NCBI RefSeq assembly: GCF_000194945.1 | Contig: NZ_GL878507.1 | Location: 62,001-126,000 of the forward strand | Direction: 5' to 3' | Source of the DNA: Streptococcus sanguinis SK1 = NCTC 7863 | GTDB lineage: Bacteria > Bacillota > Bacilli > Lactobacillales > Streptococcaceae | Length of the DNA stretch: 64,000 nt | Shown: positions 7,813 to 20,107 of the stretch, piece by piece | How the letters are laid out: every line of letters starts with the position of its first letter | How positions within the stretch are numbered: the stretch's first letter is position 1 | Made by a program: the position numbers and the translations under genes | Notes under the pieces: model-generated | The model's input: only the letters and a program-made list of their open reading frames with translations | The model's database searches: none | What the model was told of the DNA's origin: nothing

Positions 7813-8937
7813 ATGTTTCATAAAAGTAAGCTGATGTTTTGGACCAGTGAGGTCCTTTTGCTAACGATTATCTTCTTTATCTGGCGCCAAATGGGGGATA
7901 TGATAACCCCGATTGTTAGCGTTGTGAATACCATCTTGATTCCCTTTCTTGTGGGAGGATTTCTTTATTATATTACGAATCCGCTGGTGAAATTTCTCCA
8001 GGACAAGCTCAAAATCAACCGAATGATTGGGATTCTGATCACGCTCAGCCTTTTGTTTGGCTTAATTGCTTTGGGCGTTATTTACCTCTTGCCGATTTTG
8101 ATTAATCAGCTGAGCAGTTTGATTAATTCAACGCAAGGACTTTATTGGGAAATTCAAAGTTTTGTTAATCAATTATCTAAAAATCCGCTCTTTCGAAATC
8201 TGAATATCCAGTCCACCATCCAGCAGCTCAATCTATCTTATGTGGATATTCTGCAGAATATTCTCAACAGTGTGACCAACAGTCTGGGTAGTGTTCTGTC
8301 AGCAGTTGTCAACACGCTGATGATTTTGATTATGACGCCGATTTTCTTGGTTTACTTCCTCATGGACGGCCATAAGCTTTTGCCCATGCTGGAGCGGACA
8401 GTCCTCAAGCGCGATAAGCTCAATATCTCCAGCTTACTGACCAATCTCAATGCTACTGTTGCCCGCTATATCAGCGGAATTTCAATCGATGCCCTGATTA
8501 TCGGTGCTCTGGCCTATATTGGCTATAGTGTCATTGGGCTCAAGTACGCTTTGGTCTTTGCTATTTTCTCCAGTCTGGCTAATCTGATTCCTTATGTAGG
8601 ACCGAGTATCGGCTTGATTCCCATGGTCATTACGTATGCCTTTACGGATCCTCAGAAGATGGTGGCGGCCTTGATTTACATGCTGATTATCCAGCAGGTA
8701 GATGGCAATATCCTCTATCCCCGTATCGTTGGTGGTGTGATGAAGGTCCATCCTATTACCATCATGGTTCTCCTGCTCTTATCCAGCAATATCTATGGTG
8801 TGCTGGGGATGATTGTGGCAATCCCGACCTATTCTATCCTCAAAGAAATCGCCAAATTCCTAGCCAATCTCTATGATAATCACAAGGAAGCCCAGCAGCA
8901 GAAGAAGAACGAAGAGTTTGGGATTATTAATAAATAA
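7813..8937 (+). CDS. AI-2E family transporter
   Basis: A 374-residue membrane protein of the AI-2E/TqsA/YtvI family (PF01594). There are two helices at the N-terminus, a third pair, a long amphipathic region (about 100-160), and then the family block with SLANLIPYVGPSIG and PTYSILKEIAKF. Members differ in substrate (small signals, Na+/H+), so autoinducer transport should not be assumed. AGGAGGAG lies directly before the start. The gene stands alone, divergent from the YlmA gene and closed by a terminator. Confidence 0.85.
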   Translation: MFHKSKLMFWTSEVLLLTIIFFIWRQMGDMITPIVSVVNTILIPFLVGGFLYYITNPLVKFLQDKLKINRMIGILITLSLLFGLIALGVIYLLPILINQLSSLINSTQGLYWEIQSFVNQLSKNPLFRNLNIQSTIQQLNLSYVDILQNILNSVTNSLGSVLSAVVNTLMILIMTPIFLVYFLMDGHKLLPMLERTVLKRDKLNISSLLTNLNATVARYISGISIDALIIGALAYIGYSVIGLKYALVFAIFSSLANLIPYVGPSIGLIPMVITYAFTDPQKMVAALIYMLIIQQVDGNILYPRIVGGVMKVHPITIMVLLLLSSNIYGVLGMIVAIPTYSILKEIAKFLANLYDNHKEAQQQKKNEEFGIINK

Positions 8938-8980
8938 GGATGAGTTTGGAAATCGATTGATTCCAGAGTCTCGGTACCAG

Positions 8981-9020
8981 AAAATAAGACGGAAAGAAGG
9001 CCTTCCGTCTTATTTTCATT
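8981..9020 (+). terminator. Terminator after the AI-2E family gene
   Basis: AAAATAAGACGGAA (8981-8994) pairs with TTCCGTCTTATTTT (9003-9016), a perfect 14-bp stem. Confidence 0.85.
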
Positions 9021-9088
9021 TCCTGTGCACTAAATTTAAAAATATGATATAATCAGATTTACTTATACATTTCGAGGAGAAAGAATCA

Positions 9089-10429
9089 ATGGAAGACCCT
9101 GGCAGTCAGAATATGTTATGGCAAGCCTTATTACTGTTTATATTGACTTTGTTAAATGCCTTTTTCTCAGCAGCTGAGATGGCAATGGTATCGCTCAATC
9201 GGGCGCGTGTGGAGCAAAAGGCTGAAGAGGGTGACCTCAAGTATATCCGGCTCTTAGCTGTCTTAGAAAGCCCCAATAACTTCTTATCAACTATTCAGGT
9301 TGGGATTACTGTTATCAATATCCTGTCCGGGGCCAGTTTTGCGGATAATCTGGGAAAACTGTTCTCTTCTTGGATGGGAAATTCCGAGACTGCACGTGCT
9401 ATCGGAACTTTCTTGGCTTTGGTTCTATTGACCTATATTTCTATTGTTTTGGGCGAGCTTTATCCTAAGCGGATTGCCATGAACCTGAAAGACAATCTAG
9501 CTGTGCGGGCTGCTCCGGTTATTATTTTTCTTGGCAAGATTGTCAGCCCCTTCGTTTGGTTGCTGTCAGCGTCGACTAATCTACTGAGTCGGATAACCCC
9601 GATGAAGTTTGATGATGCAGACGAAAAGATGACTCGGGATGAGATTGAGTATATGCTGACTAAGAGTGAGGAGACCTTGGATGCAGATGAGATTGAGATG
9701 CTGCAGGGGATTTTCTCTCTGGATGAGCTGATGGCGCGTGAACTGATGGTGCCGCGGACGGATGCCTTTATGGTGGACATTCAGGACGATACCAAGGAAA
9801 TCATCGAGAGCATTCTCAAACAGAGCTTCTCGCGGATTCCCGTTTATGATGGGGATAAGGACAATGTCATCGGTCTGATTCATACCAAGCGACTGCTTAA
9901 TGAAGGATTCGTCAATGGTTTTGACAATATCGTTCTGCGCAAGATTTTGCAGGAGCCACTCTTTGTACCGGAAACCATGTTTGTCGATGATTTGCTCAAG
10001 GAGCTACGCAATACGCAAAATCAAATGGCGATTCTCTTGGATGAGTATGGCGGTATGGCTGGTCTGGTCACACTGGAAGACCTTTTGGAGGAGATTGTTG
10101 GTGAGATTGACGATGAGACTGACAAGGCTGAGATTGAAGTTCATGAAATTGGTGAGAATACCTACATTGTCTTAGGAACCATGACCCTCAATGACTTTAA
10201 TGAATATTTTGAAGTCGAAATCGAAAGCGATGATGTGGATACGATTGCTGGCTATTACTTGACTTGTGTGGGGACTATTCCAGATCCGAAGGAACGCATT
10301 AGCTACGAAGTCGAAAGTCAGAATAAGCAACTCATTTTGACCAATGACAAGGTTAAAAATGGACGTGTTACGAAGGTAAAAGTTGAAATTTCAGAAATTG
10401 TTGAAGAAGCAGAAAAGGCTGAGAAATAA
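9089..10429 (+). CDS. CorC/HlyC-type membrane protein (DUF21-CBS-CorC_HlyC)
   Basis: A 446-residue protein with the DUF21/CNNM membrane domain (four helices, about residues 1-190), a CBS pair (about 205-330, beginning MVPRTDAFMVD) and a C-terminal transporter-associated domain (about 345-430). The family includes Mg2+/Co2+ efflux proteins and YqhB/YhdP-type proteins; the old hemolysin name is not informative. An extended -10 (TGATATAAT, 9045-9053) lies upstream, with AGGAG before the start. The terminator stem begins within the last codons. Confidence 0.88.
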   Translation: MEDPGSQNMLWQALLLFILTLLNAFFSAAEMAMVSLNRARVEQKAEEGDLKYIRLLAVLESPNNFLSTIQVGITVINILSGASFADNLGKLFSSWMGNSETARAIGTFLALVLLTYISIVLGELYPKRIAMNLKDNLAVRAAPVIIFLGKIVSPFVWLLSASTNLLSRITPMKFDDADEKMTRDEIEYMLTKSEETLDADEIEMLQGIFSLDELMARELMVPRTDAFMVDIQDDTKEIIESILKQSFSRIPVYDGDKDNVIGLIHTKRLLNEGFVNGFDNIVLRKILQEPLFVPETMFVDDLLKELRNTQNQMAILLDEYGGMAGLVTLEDLLEEIVGEIDDETDKAEIEVHEIGENTYIVLGTMTLNDFNEYFEVEIESDDVDTIAGYYLTCVGTIPDPKERISYEVESQNKQLILTNDKVKNGRVTKVKVEISEIVEEAEKAEK

Positions 10430-10441
10430 ACTCAGCCTTTT
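10413..10441 (+). terminator. Terminator overlapping the end of the CorC-like gene
   Basis: AAAAGGCTGAG (10413-10423) pairs with CTCAGCCTTTT (10431-10441); the stop codon sits in the loop. Confidence 0.85.
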
Positions 10442-10500
10442 AAGTTTCCTTCAAGTTTTTTATAAGTCTGTCTTAAGTTTCTGGGATTATACTAATACCA

Positions 10501-10653
10501 TCAAAATAGAAATGAGGACAGTCCAATGACATCTAAAGTTACCCTATATGATAAGCAAGTATTGACATTCCCACAGGCGCAAAAGTAAGAAAGGAAGTAA
10601 TAAGAATCAGTAACGTTTAAAAAGCAGCAGAAGCCCTTAACTAATTTTTTCAT
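10501..10653 (-). other. Short minus-strand ORF with a good ribosome site, possible gene remnant
   Basis: An ATG at 10651-10653 is preceded by AGGAG at the ideal distance and opens 50 codons beginning MKKLVKGFCCFLNV, ending at 10501. The opposite strand carries a second short ORF (10526-10585, MTSKVTLYDKQVLTF, 19 codons) with GAGGA upstream. Two opposed gene starts without bodies look like a deletion scar, though either could encode a peptide. I recognise neither. This gap (10430-10796) otherwise holds only the two terminators listed. Confidence 0.3.
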
Positions 10654-10736
10654 ATAAATCTCCTAAAACAAGTAAAAAGAATTTTGAGGCTCTTTGTTGC
10701 TCCAAAACAAAGCAGCCTTAGACTACTCATAAAAGA

Positions 10737-10772
10737 AACCACCTCTGCCAGCTGGAAGGCAGGGGTGGTTTT
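10737..10772 (-). terminator. Terminator after treR (bidirectional)
   Basis: AACCACCTCTGCC (10737-10749) pairs with GGCAGGGGTGGTT (10758-10770) with one G-T pair; T-rich tails exist on both strands. Confidence 0.8.
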
Positions 10773-10796
10773 GTGGTCTGGATGGGGAACTCAAGG

Positions 10797-13743
<2,947 letters not shown>

Positions 13744-13765
13744 AGAAAAATGAAATGACTTATAG

Positions 13766-13798
13766 AAAGGGACGGTGCTTTAAAATCTGTCCCTTTTC
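13766..13798 (+). terminator. Intercistronic stem-loop between treP and treC
   Basis: AAAGGGAC (13766-13773) pairs with GTCCCTTT (13789-13796), followed by TTCTC. A weak terminator or processing hairpin that could lower treC relative to treP. Confidence 0.55.
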
Positions 13799-13815
13799 TC
13801 AAAAAAGGAGAAAAT

Positions 13816-15447
13816 ATGACACTTGATAAAACAAAGGTTGTCTACCAAATTTATCCAAAATCTTTTAAAGACACAACTGGCAACGGTTTGGGAGATTTTC
13901 GCGGGATTATTGAAAAACTTCCTTACCTGAAAGAGCTGGGAGTGGATATGATCTGGCTCAATCCTTTCTATCCGAGTCCGCAACGGGACAATGGTTATGA
14001 TATTTCTGACTATACTGCGGTTGATCCTATCTTTGGAGATATGGCGGATTTTGAAGAGATGGTCAAGGTCGGCCAGCAGCATGGTATTGACTTTATGCTG
14101 GATATGGTTCTCAATCATTGCTCGATTGAGCATGATTGGTTCCAAAAGGCACTGGCTGGGGATTCCTACTATCAGGACTTCTTTATCCTGCGAGATGAGC
14201 CAACGGACTGGCTGTCCAAGTTTGGCGGCAGTGCCTGGGCGCCATTTGGCGATACGAGCAAATATTATCTGCATCTCTATGATGTCACTCAAGCTGATCT
14301 TAACTGGCGCAATCCCAATGTTCGTGAAGAGCTCTTTAAAGTGGTGAATTTTTGGCGGGACAAAGGAGTCAAGGGCTTCCGCTTTGATGTCATAAATGTC
14401 ATCGGAAAAGATGAGGTGCTGACGGACTGTCCAGAGCAGGAGGGCAAGCCAGCCTATACTGATAAGCCAATTGTGCATGACTATCTGCGTATGATGAACG
14501 AAGCGACCTTCGGGCAGGATGCTTCCGTTATGACGGTTGGCGAAATGAGTGCTACGACGATTGAAAACTGTATCCTTTACACCGCACCAGACCGGCAGGA
14601 GCTATCTATGGCTTTTAATTTCCATCATCTCAAGGTGGACTATGAAGCTGGACAGAAGTGGACCCTTAAGCCTTTTGACTTTGAAGAATTAAAACGCCTT
14701 TTCCATACTTGGGGCAAGGAAATGAGCGAACACGACGGTTGGTCGGCCCTCTTTTGGAACAACCATGATCAGCCGCGAGCTCTCAACCGCTTTGTCGATG
14801 TAGAGAATTTCCGCAATGAAGGGGCAACCATGTTGGCAGCCAGTATTCATCTGTCGCGCGGGACGCCTTATATCTACATGGGTGAAGAGATTGGCATGGT
14901 GGATCCTGACTACGACTCCATGGAAGATTATGTGGATGTCGAGTCTGTCAATGCTTATCAGAGTCTGCTTGCTGAAGGGCAATCGCCAAAAGCAGCCTTC
15001 AGGATCATCAAGGCTAAATCTCGTGATAATTCTCGGACGCCTATGCAGTGGAATGATTCAGTCAATGCAGGTTTTACAACAGGAACTCCATGGCTGAAAG
15101 CGGGCAAATCCTATCCTCTTATCAATGTGGAAAATGAAATAAAGGGTCCAATCTTTACCTTTTATCAGAAATTGATTGCCCTGCGTAAGAAACTGCCGAT
15201 CATTGCAGAGGGCAGCTATCAGCCAGCCTATGAAGAAAGTCCCCAGGTCTATGCCTTTGAGCGAGAGTGGCAAGGACAAAAACTTTTAGTCCTTAACAAC
15301 TTTTATGCTGACCCGATTACGGTGGATATCCTGACGGACTATCAGAATGGTCAGGTTCTCCTATCCAATTACGGCAAGACTCAGATTGACCATGTGATGA
15401 CCCTGCAGCCATACGAAACCTTGGCTATCTTAGTGGGAGAAAACTAA
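13816..15447 (+). CDS. treC: Trehalose-6-phosphate hydrolase
   Basis: A 543-residue GH13 (alpha-amylase family) enzyme that cleaves trehalose-6-phosphate to glucose and glucose-6-phosphate in the cytoplasm. Catalytic residues are visible: nucleophile D191 (GFRFDVIN), acid E243 (VGEMS) and the third acid D318 (NNHDQP). The N-terminal (beta/alpha)8 barrel is followed by an all-beta C domain. AAAGGAG precedes the start. It is the second gene of the treP-treC operon and ends at a strong terminator. Also annotated treA in Gram-positives. Confidence 0.93.
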   Translation: MTLDKTKVVYQIYPKSFKDTTGNGLGDFRGIIEKLPYLKELGVDMIWLNPFYPSPQRDNGYDISDYTAVDPIFGDMADFEEMVKVGQQHGIDFMLDMVLNHCSIEHDWFQKALAGDSYYQDFFILRDEPTDWLSKFGGSAWAPFGDTSKYYLHLYDVTQADLNWRNPNVREELFKVVNFWRDKGVKGFRFDVINVIGKDEVLTDCPEQEGKPAYTDKPIVHDYLRMMNEATFGQDASVMTVGEMSATTIENCILYTAPDRQELSMAFNFHHLKVDYEAGQKWTLKPFDFEELKRLFHTWGKEMSEHDGWSALFWNNHDQPRALNRFVDVENFRNEGATMLAASIHLSRGTPYIYMGEEIGMVDPDYDSMEDYVDVESVNAYQSLLAEGQSPKAAFRIIKAKSRDNSRTPMQWNDSVNAGFTTGTPWLKAGKSYPLINVENEIKGPIFTFYQKLIALRKKLPIIAEGSYQPAYEESPQVYAFEREWQGQKLLVLNNFYADPITVDILTDYQNGQVLLSNYGKTQIDHVMTLQPYETLAILVGEN

Positions 15448-15457
15448 AGTCTCGAAA

Positions 15458-15488
15458 GAATCTGGAAATGTTTCCAGATTCTTTTTTT
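15458..15488 (+). terminator. Terminator of the treP-treC operon
   Basis: GAATCTGGAAA (15458-15468) pairs perfectly with TTTCCAGATTC (15471-15481), followed by seven T. Confidence 0.9.
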
Positions 15489-15559
15489 CTGTGTTGGGCC
15501 AGCCTAGACAAGTATTTTTCTGAAGTGAGAGAAACTAATACAGAATTTTAAGAAAGCCT

Positions 15560-15588
15560 TTGCAAAATTTGATTCTTTTCTTTATAAT
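15560..15588 (+). promoter_or_regulatory. Promoter of the wall-anchored nuclease gene
   Basis: TTGCAA (15560-15565) and TATAAT (15583-15588) are separated by 17 bases, 47 bases before the start codon. Confidence 0.7.
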
Positions 15589-15635
15589 AAAAATTAAATA
15601 GGATAATATACATTTATACAGAAAAGGAGAAGTTC

Positions 15636-17885
15636 ATGAAAAAACAAGTTTCTTACAGGCAGCTCTTTCCCACAGCGGTTTTGCTAGCTGCTTTTCTACT
15701 CCTGATTTTTTCTGTCCAACCGGTCGGAGCAGAAGAAGCGGTAAGTTCGTCGACTTCTGAGGCGGCTGCTCTTACAGAGAATCCGGCTGTAAGTGATGCG
15801 TCGGTTGCCAGTCAAGCAGAAAGCTCTCCTGCAGAATCGGGAGAGTCAAGGGCAACTTCTGAAGAGGCAGTGGAAAAGGCAGACCAAGCCCCTGCTGCAG
15901 CACAAGCTGCGGCTAGCAGACCAGAAGCTGTGCCCAATGTAGGAACCATTCAGGGAGAATCACAAGCCTCTCCCTATGAGGACAAAGAGGTTCAAGTTTC
16001 CAATGTAGTTGTGACGAAAACAGACCGCTATGGTTTTTATGTTCAAGACGTGACTCCTGATGGAAATAGAAGGACTTCTGATGCTCTTTATGTTGTTTCT
16101 AAAGAAAAAGTTGATGTCGGAGACAAACTTAGTCTTGAAGGACGCGTCAAAGAAGGTTATATGGAAGAGCTCAGCGTTCGTCAGGGACAGACTTTTAACA
16201 AGCCCAGTGGTAGTTTGACAGTCACCATGCTTGTCGCTTCCAAGGTGACCAAGGAAGGGAAAGCTGACCTACCTGCTCCAGTAGACATCGTGGCTAATAT
16301 GCCTCAGGATACGGTCGATAACGATATTAATAATTATCAGCCTCAAAGTGAAGCGTTGGACTACTGGGAAAGTTTGGAAGGAATGTTGACGACGGTGAAG
16401 AGTCCCCGAGTTTTAGGCCCGCAGTACCGTGGAGATATTTATCTCTTGCCGGAAGGCTACCAAGCCTTACCGCTAAACAATATCGGAGGTCTCAATCTTC
16501 GTCCAAACGCTCAAAATACAGCAACCATTCCAGTCTATGTTGGCAATAAATTCATTGCCAAGGCCAAGGATTATTTCAATGGAGATGTGGTCGGAGTCGT
16601 GACCTATCGTGGGAAGATTTACAAGTTGGAGCCGACTCAGCTGCCTGATTTGGTGGACGGGGGCTTGCAGAGACAGGTCTCTCCTATCTATCCAAGCGAA
16701 GACAAGCTGACTATTGCTTCCTACAATATCGAGAATTTTTCTGCTAATGCTAAAAAAGGTGAAACGCCTGAGGAAAAAGTGACTAGAATCGCTAATTCCT
16801 TCATCAATGAAATCCATAGTCCAGATATCATCACGCTCATCGAGGTTCAAGATGAGAATGGCAGTGTCAATGACGGAACGACCAGTGGTGTCAAAAGCGG
16901 TGAGAAACTAGCGAGCCGCATCAAAGAATTGGGCGGAAAAACTTATAAGTACACCGAAGTTGCCCCACTTGACGGTCAAGATGGCGGCAAGCCCGGCTCT
17001 AATATCCGTGTGGCCTTTCTCTACGATCCAAATCGGGTGAAGTTAGTCGAAAAAGAAGCCGGTACGAGTGACGAAGCGGCTAGCTTCTCCGGTGGTCATC
17101 TGGTTAAGAATCCTGCCCGGATTGCTCCAACAAATCCAGCCTTTACAAAGGTTCGTAAATCCTTGGCAGCTGAGTTTGAATTCAAGGGACAGCATATCGT
17201 CGTTATCGCCAATCATTTGAAGTCCAAGATTGGGGATGATGCTGTTTATGGCTCCGCTCAGCCAGCAGTTCAGCATACGCAGGCAGCCCGAATTGAGCAG
17301 GCTAAAATTTTAAATAGCTTTATTCAAGAAGGGCTGAGACAAAATCCTAACCTTAAGTTTGTGCTGACTGGTGATTTCAATGATTTTGAATTTTCCGAAA
17401 CGGCTAAAGCACTGGCGGGTAATGAACTCATTAATCTTATGCAGGAACATGATGCGGCTGACCGTTATTCCTATTTCTACCGCGGCAGCAACCAAAGCTT
17501 GGATAACATTTTCATTTCGAAGAACCTAGCAGGCAAGGCAGTCTTTGCGCCTGTCCATATCAATGCCTCTTTCATGGAGGAACATGGCAGAGCTTCAGAC
17601 CATGATCCAGTAGTGGTGCAGCTGGACTTTTCTAAGGATGTTGCAGCTTCAACATCTGACAGCTCCCAGCCGTCTCAATCAACTGGACAATCTTCTGTAG
17701 CAGCAGAACAAGGAGCTCCGTCTCAGACCAATCCTTCGTCGTCTAAACAAGCTGGACAAGGACAGACTGCTGGCAGCAAGAAGAAGGGACTCCCGCTGAC
17801 CGGTCAAAATAACAATGGCTGGGCAGTCTTGGGATTGACCTTGCTGATGTTTGCTTTTACTCTCAAAAAGAGAAGTCGAAATTAA
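15636..17885 (+). CDS. Cell-wall-anchored nuclease (SpnA/SsnA/SWAN type)
   Basis: A 749-residue secreted surface protein. It has a signal peptide of about 32 residues ending QPVGA, a low-complexity Ser/Ala/Glu stretch (to about 105), an OB-fold-like region (about 110-200) and an endonuclease/exonuclease/phosphatase domain (about 350-665). Motifs in the latter are ASYNIENFS, NHLKSK, LTGDFNDFEFS and a catalytic RASDHDPVV. A Ser/Gln-rich linker follows, then a sortase signal LPLTG (719-723), a hydrophobic helix and KKRSRN. This is the architecture of streptococcal DNases such as SpnA of S. pyogenes and SWAN of S. sanguinis, which degrade neutrophil extracellular traps. Confidence 0.88.
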   Translation: MKKQVSYRQLFPTAVLLAAFLLLIFSVQPVGAEEAVSSSTSEAAALTENPAVSDASVASQAESSPAESGESRATSEEAVEKADQAPAAAQAAASRPEAVPNVGTIQGESQASPYEDKEVQVSNVVVTKTDRYGFYVQDVTPDGNRRTSDALYVVSKEKVDVGDKLSLEGRVKEGYMEELSVRQGQTFNKPSGSLTVTMLVASKVTKEGKADLPAPVDIVANMPQDTVDNDINNYQPQSEALDYWESLEGMLTTVKSPRVLGPQYRGDIYLLPEGYQALPLNNIGGLNLRPNAQNTATIPVYVGNKFIAKAKDYFNGDVVGVVTYRGKIYKLEPTQLPDLVDGGLQRQVSPIYPSEDKLTIASYNIENFSANAKKGETPEEKVTRIANSFINEIHSPDIITLIEVQDENGSVNDGTTSGVKSGEKLASRIKELGGKTYKYTEVAPLDGQDGGKPGSNIRVAFLYDPNRVKLVEKEAGTSDEAASFSGGHLVKNPARIAPTNPAFTKVRKSLAAEFEFKGQHIVVIANHLKSKIGDDAVYGSAQPAVQHTQAARIEQAKILNSFIQEGLRQNPNLKFVLTGDFNDFEFSETAKALAGNELINLMQEHDAADRYSYFYRGSNQSLDNIFISKNLAGKAVFAPVHINASFMEEHGRASDHDPVVVQLDFSKDVAASTSDSSQPSQSTGQSSVAAEQGAPSQTNPSSSKQAGQGQTAGSKKKGLPLTGQNNNGWAVLGLTLLMFAFTLKKRSRN

Positions 17886-17907
17886 CTAAAATCAGTTTAA
17901 AAGTGAG

Positions 17908-17942
17908 ATCAGGGTGGAATAGAGAATCTTCCCTGATTTTTT
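17908..17942 (+). terminator. Terminator after the wall nuclease gene
   Basis: ATCAGGG (17908-17914) pairs with CCCTGAT (17931-17937), followed by a T run. Confidence 0.75.
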
Positions 17943-18082
17943 ATTTGCCAGCTTCTAAGAGCAAGTCTTAATCAGCTTTCTCCCTAAAATTTCATCTGTT
18001 GTAAAACACTGAAAATGAAACTGAAAAACAGTTTGTTTTCTAAAAAATAGGCAAATTAAGTCTATTTTTGCTTTAATCATGT

Positions 18083-18116
18083 TATAATGTAGTTAGTTAT
18101 AAAACGTTTTCAGAGT
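18083..18116 (+). promoter_or_regulatory. pflA -10 and cre-like site
   Basis: TATAAT at 18083-18088 is the likely -10; I see no good -35. A palindromic GTTATAAAACGTTTTCAG around 18097-18114 matches cre with two deviations and covers the expected transcription start, consistent with catabolite control of fermentation genes. Confidence 0.5.
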
Positions 18117-18130
18117 TAAGAGGTTGCGCG

Positions 18131-18940
18131 ATGGTTGAAGAGAAAATTGAAGAAGCAGTTGATTATGGAAAGGTAACGGGCATGGTCCACTCCACCGAAA
18201 GTTTTGGAGCTGTTGATGGACCGGGTATCCGTTTTATTGTTTTTTTGCAGGGCTGCCACATGCGTTGCCAGTATTGCCATAATCCGGACACGTGGGAAAT
18301 GGAGACCAACAAATCTCAGTTGCGGACAGTGGATGATGTCTTGCAAGAAGCTCTTCGTTATAAGGGCTTCTGGGGCAATAAAGGCGGCATCACCGTCAGC
18401 GGAGGAGAAGCCTTGCTGCAGATTGATTTTCTGATTGCCTTCTTTACCAAGGCTAAGGAGCTGGGCATCCACTGTACATTGGATACCTGTGCCCTACCTT
18501 TTAGAAATACGCCCCGCTACCTGAAAAAATTTGACAAGCTTATGGCAGTCACCGACCTTGTCCTGCTAGATATCAAGGAAATTAATGAAGAACAACACAA
18601 AATAGTGACCAGCCAGACCAACAAGAATATCTTGGCCTGTGCCAAGTACCTATCTGACATTGGAAAGCCAGTCTGGATTCGCCATGTCTTGGTGCCAGGA
18701 TTGACCGACCGTGATGATGACCTGATTGAGCTAGGTAAATTTGTAAAGACGCTGAAGAATGTAGATAAGTTTGAAATTCTACCTTACCATACTATGGGAG
18801 AATTCAAATGGCGGGAGCTGGGCATCCCTTACAAGCTGGAAGGGGTTAAGCCTCCGACAGCTGATCGGATCAAGAATGCCAAGGAACTCATGCAGACTGA
18901 ATCTTATACAGAGTATATGAATCGGGTGCATAATAGCTAA
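18131..18940 (+). CDS. pflA: Pyruvate formate-lyase activating enzyme
   Basis: A 269-residue radical SAM enzyme that installs the glycyl radical on pyruvate formate-lyase under anaerobic conditions. The Fe-S ligands are C42, C46 and C49 (GCHMRCQYC), and the glycine-rich SAM motif is VSGGEALLQ. AGAGG is located 7 bases before the start. The gene is monocistronic between two terminators; its substrate enzyme gene pfl is not in this window, as is usual in streptococci. Confidence 0.95.
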   Translation: MVEEKIEEAVDYGKVTGMVHSTESFGAVDGPGIRFIVFLQGCHMRCQYCHNPDTWEMETNKSQLRTVDDVLQEALRYKGFWGNKGGITVSGGEALLQIDFLIAFFTKAKELGIHCTLDTCALPFRNTPRYLKKFDKLMAVTDLVLLDIKEINEEQHKIVTSQTNKNILACAKYLSDIGKPVWIRHVLVPGLTDRDDDLIELGKFVKTLKNVDKFEILPYHTMGEFKWRELGIPYKLEGVKPPTADRIKNAKELMQTESYTEYMNRVHNS

Positions 18941-18960
18941 TCTATTATGAGTATGAATTA

Positions 18961-18990
18961 ATGGGCTGGTGGGTTGACCAGTCCATTTTT
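18961..18990 (+). terminator. Terminator after pflA
   Basis: ATGGGCTGGT (18961-18970) pairs with ACCAGTCCAT (18977-18986) with one G-T pair, followed by T residues. Confidence 0.85.
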
Positions 18991-19079
18991 CTTAAGAAAA
19001 TGCCCTTCTGTTTTTGTGAAATGCCTGTAATTGTGGTAAAATAAATGCAATAAACATTATATAAAAGAAGAGGTTTATC

Positions 19080-20015
19080 ATGTCTAAAATTTTAGTTTTC
19101 GGTCACCAAAATCCTGATTCAGATGCTATCGGTTCATCTTACGCTTTTGCTTACTTGGCTCGCGAAGCTTATGGCTTGGATACAGAAGCTGTTGCTCTGG
19201 GTGAGCCTAATGAAGAAACAGCCTTTGTTTTAGATTACTTTGGCGTGGCGGCACCGCGCGTGATTACATCTGCCAAGGCAGAAGGAGCTGAACAAGTTAT
19301 CCTGACAGACCACAATGAATTCCAGCAGTCTGTGGCAGATATTGCTGAAGTTGAAGTTTATGGCGTAGTGGACCACCACCGTGTTGCTAACTTTGAAACA
19401 GCTAGTCCACTCTACATGCGCTTGGAGCCAGTGGGATCTGCTTCCTCTATTGTTTACCGCATGTTCAAGGAGCACGGCGTAGCAGTTCCAAAAGAAATTG
19501 CAGGATTGATGCTGTCTGGTTTGATCTCTGATACTCTCTTGCTCAAGTCACCAACAACTCATCCAACTGACAAGGTCATTGCACCAGAATTGGCTGAGCT
19601 AGCTGGTGTCAACTTGGAAGAGTATGGTTTGGCAATGCTTAAGGCAGGTACAAACTTGGCTAGCAAGTCTGCAGAAGAATTGATTGACATCGATGCGAAA
19701 ACATTTGAGCTCAACGGAAACAATGTCCGTGTGGCACAGGTCAACACAGTTGATATTGCTGAAGTTTTGGAGCGTCAAGCAGAAATCGAAGCGGCTATTG
19801 AAAAAGCAATCGCTGATAATGGCTACTCTGACTTTGTCTTGATGATTACAGATATTATCAACTCAAACTCAGAAATTTTGGCTATCGGAAGCAATATGGA
19901 CAAGGTCGAAGCAGCCTTCAACTTTGTTCTTGAAAACAACCATGCTTTCCTAGCAGGCGCTGTTTCTCGTAAGAAGCAAGTGGTGCCTCAACTGACAGAA
20001 AGTTTTAATGCTTAA
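19080..20015 (+). CDS. ppaC: Manganese-dependent inorganic pyrophosphatase
   Basis: A 311-residue family II pyrophosphatase of the DHH superfamily. Metal-binding motifs are GHQNPDSDA (8-16), TDHNE (about 76) and VVDHHRV (about 96-102), and the C-terminal DHHA2 domain ends with [10 protein letters not shown]. It hydrolyses pyrophosphate made in biosynthesis, using Mn2+. AAGAGG precedes the start. It is a single-gene unit, closed by hairpins at 20041-20092. Confidence 0.96.
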   Translation: MSKILVFGHQNPDSDAIGSSYAFAYLAREAYGLDTEAVALGEPNEETAFVLDYFGVAAPRVITSAKAEGAEQVILTDHNEFQQSVADIAEVEVYGVVDHHRVANFETASPLYMRLEPVGSASSIVYRMFKEHGVAVPKEIAGLMLSGLISDTLLLKSPTTHPTDKVIAPELAELAGVNLEEYGLAMLKAGTNLASKSAEELIDIDAKTFELNGNNVRVAQVNTVDIAEVLERQAEIEAAIEKAIADNGYSDFVLMITDIINSNSEILAIGSNMDKVEAAFNFVLENNHAFLAGAVSRKKQVVPQLTESFNA

Positions 20016-20043
20016 AGAGCTCATTTGAGGAAATAAGTTACTA

Positions 20044-20094
20044 GATGAGGGATATTCCCCTCATACTTAAAAAGGGGTCTCGGCTCCTTTTTTG
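20044..20094 (+). terminator. Two adjacent stem-loops after ppaC
   Basis: ATGAGGG/CCCCTCAT (about 20045-20064) is followed by AAAAAGG/CCTTTTTT (about 20070-20092) with a T run. Confidence 0.65.
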
Positions 20095-20107
20095 ATAGGC
20101 GAGAGAA

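Noticed and set aside
13780..14478. 232-codon minus-strand frame opposite treC
   Set aside because: It is a shadow of the GH13 coding sequence, without its own start signals.
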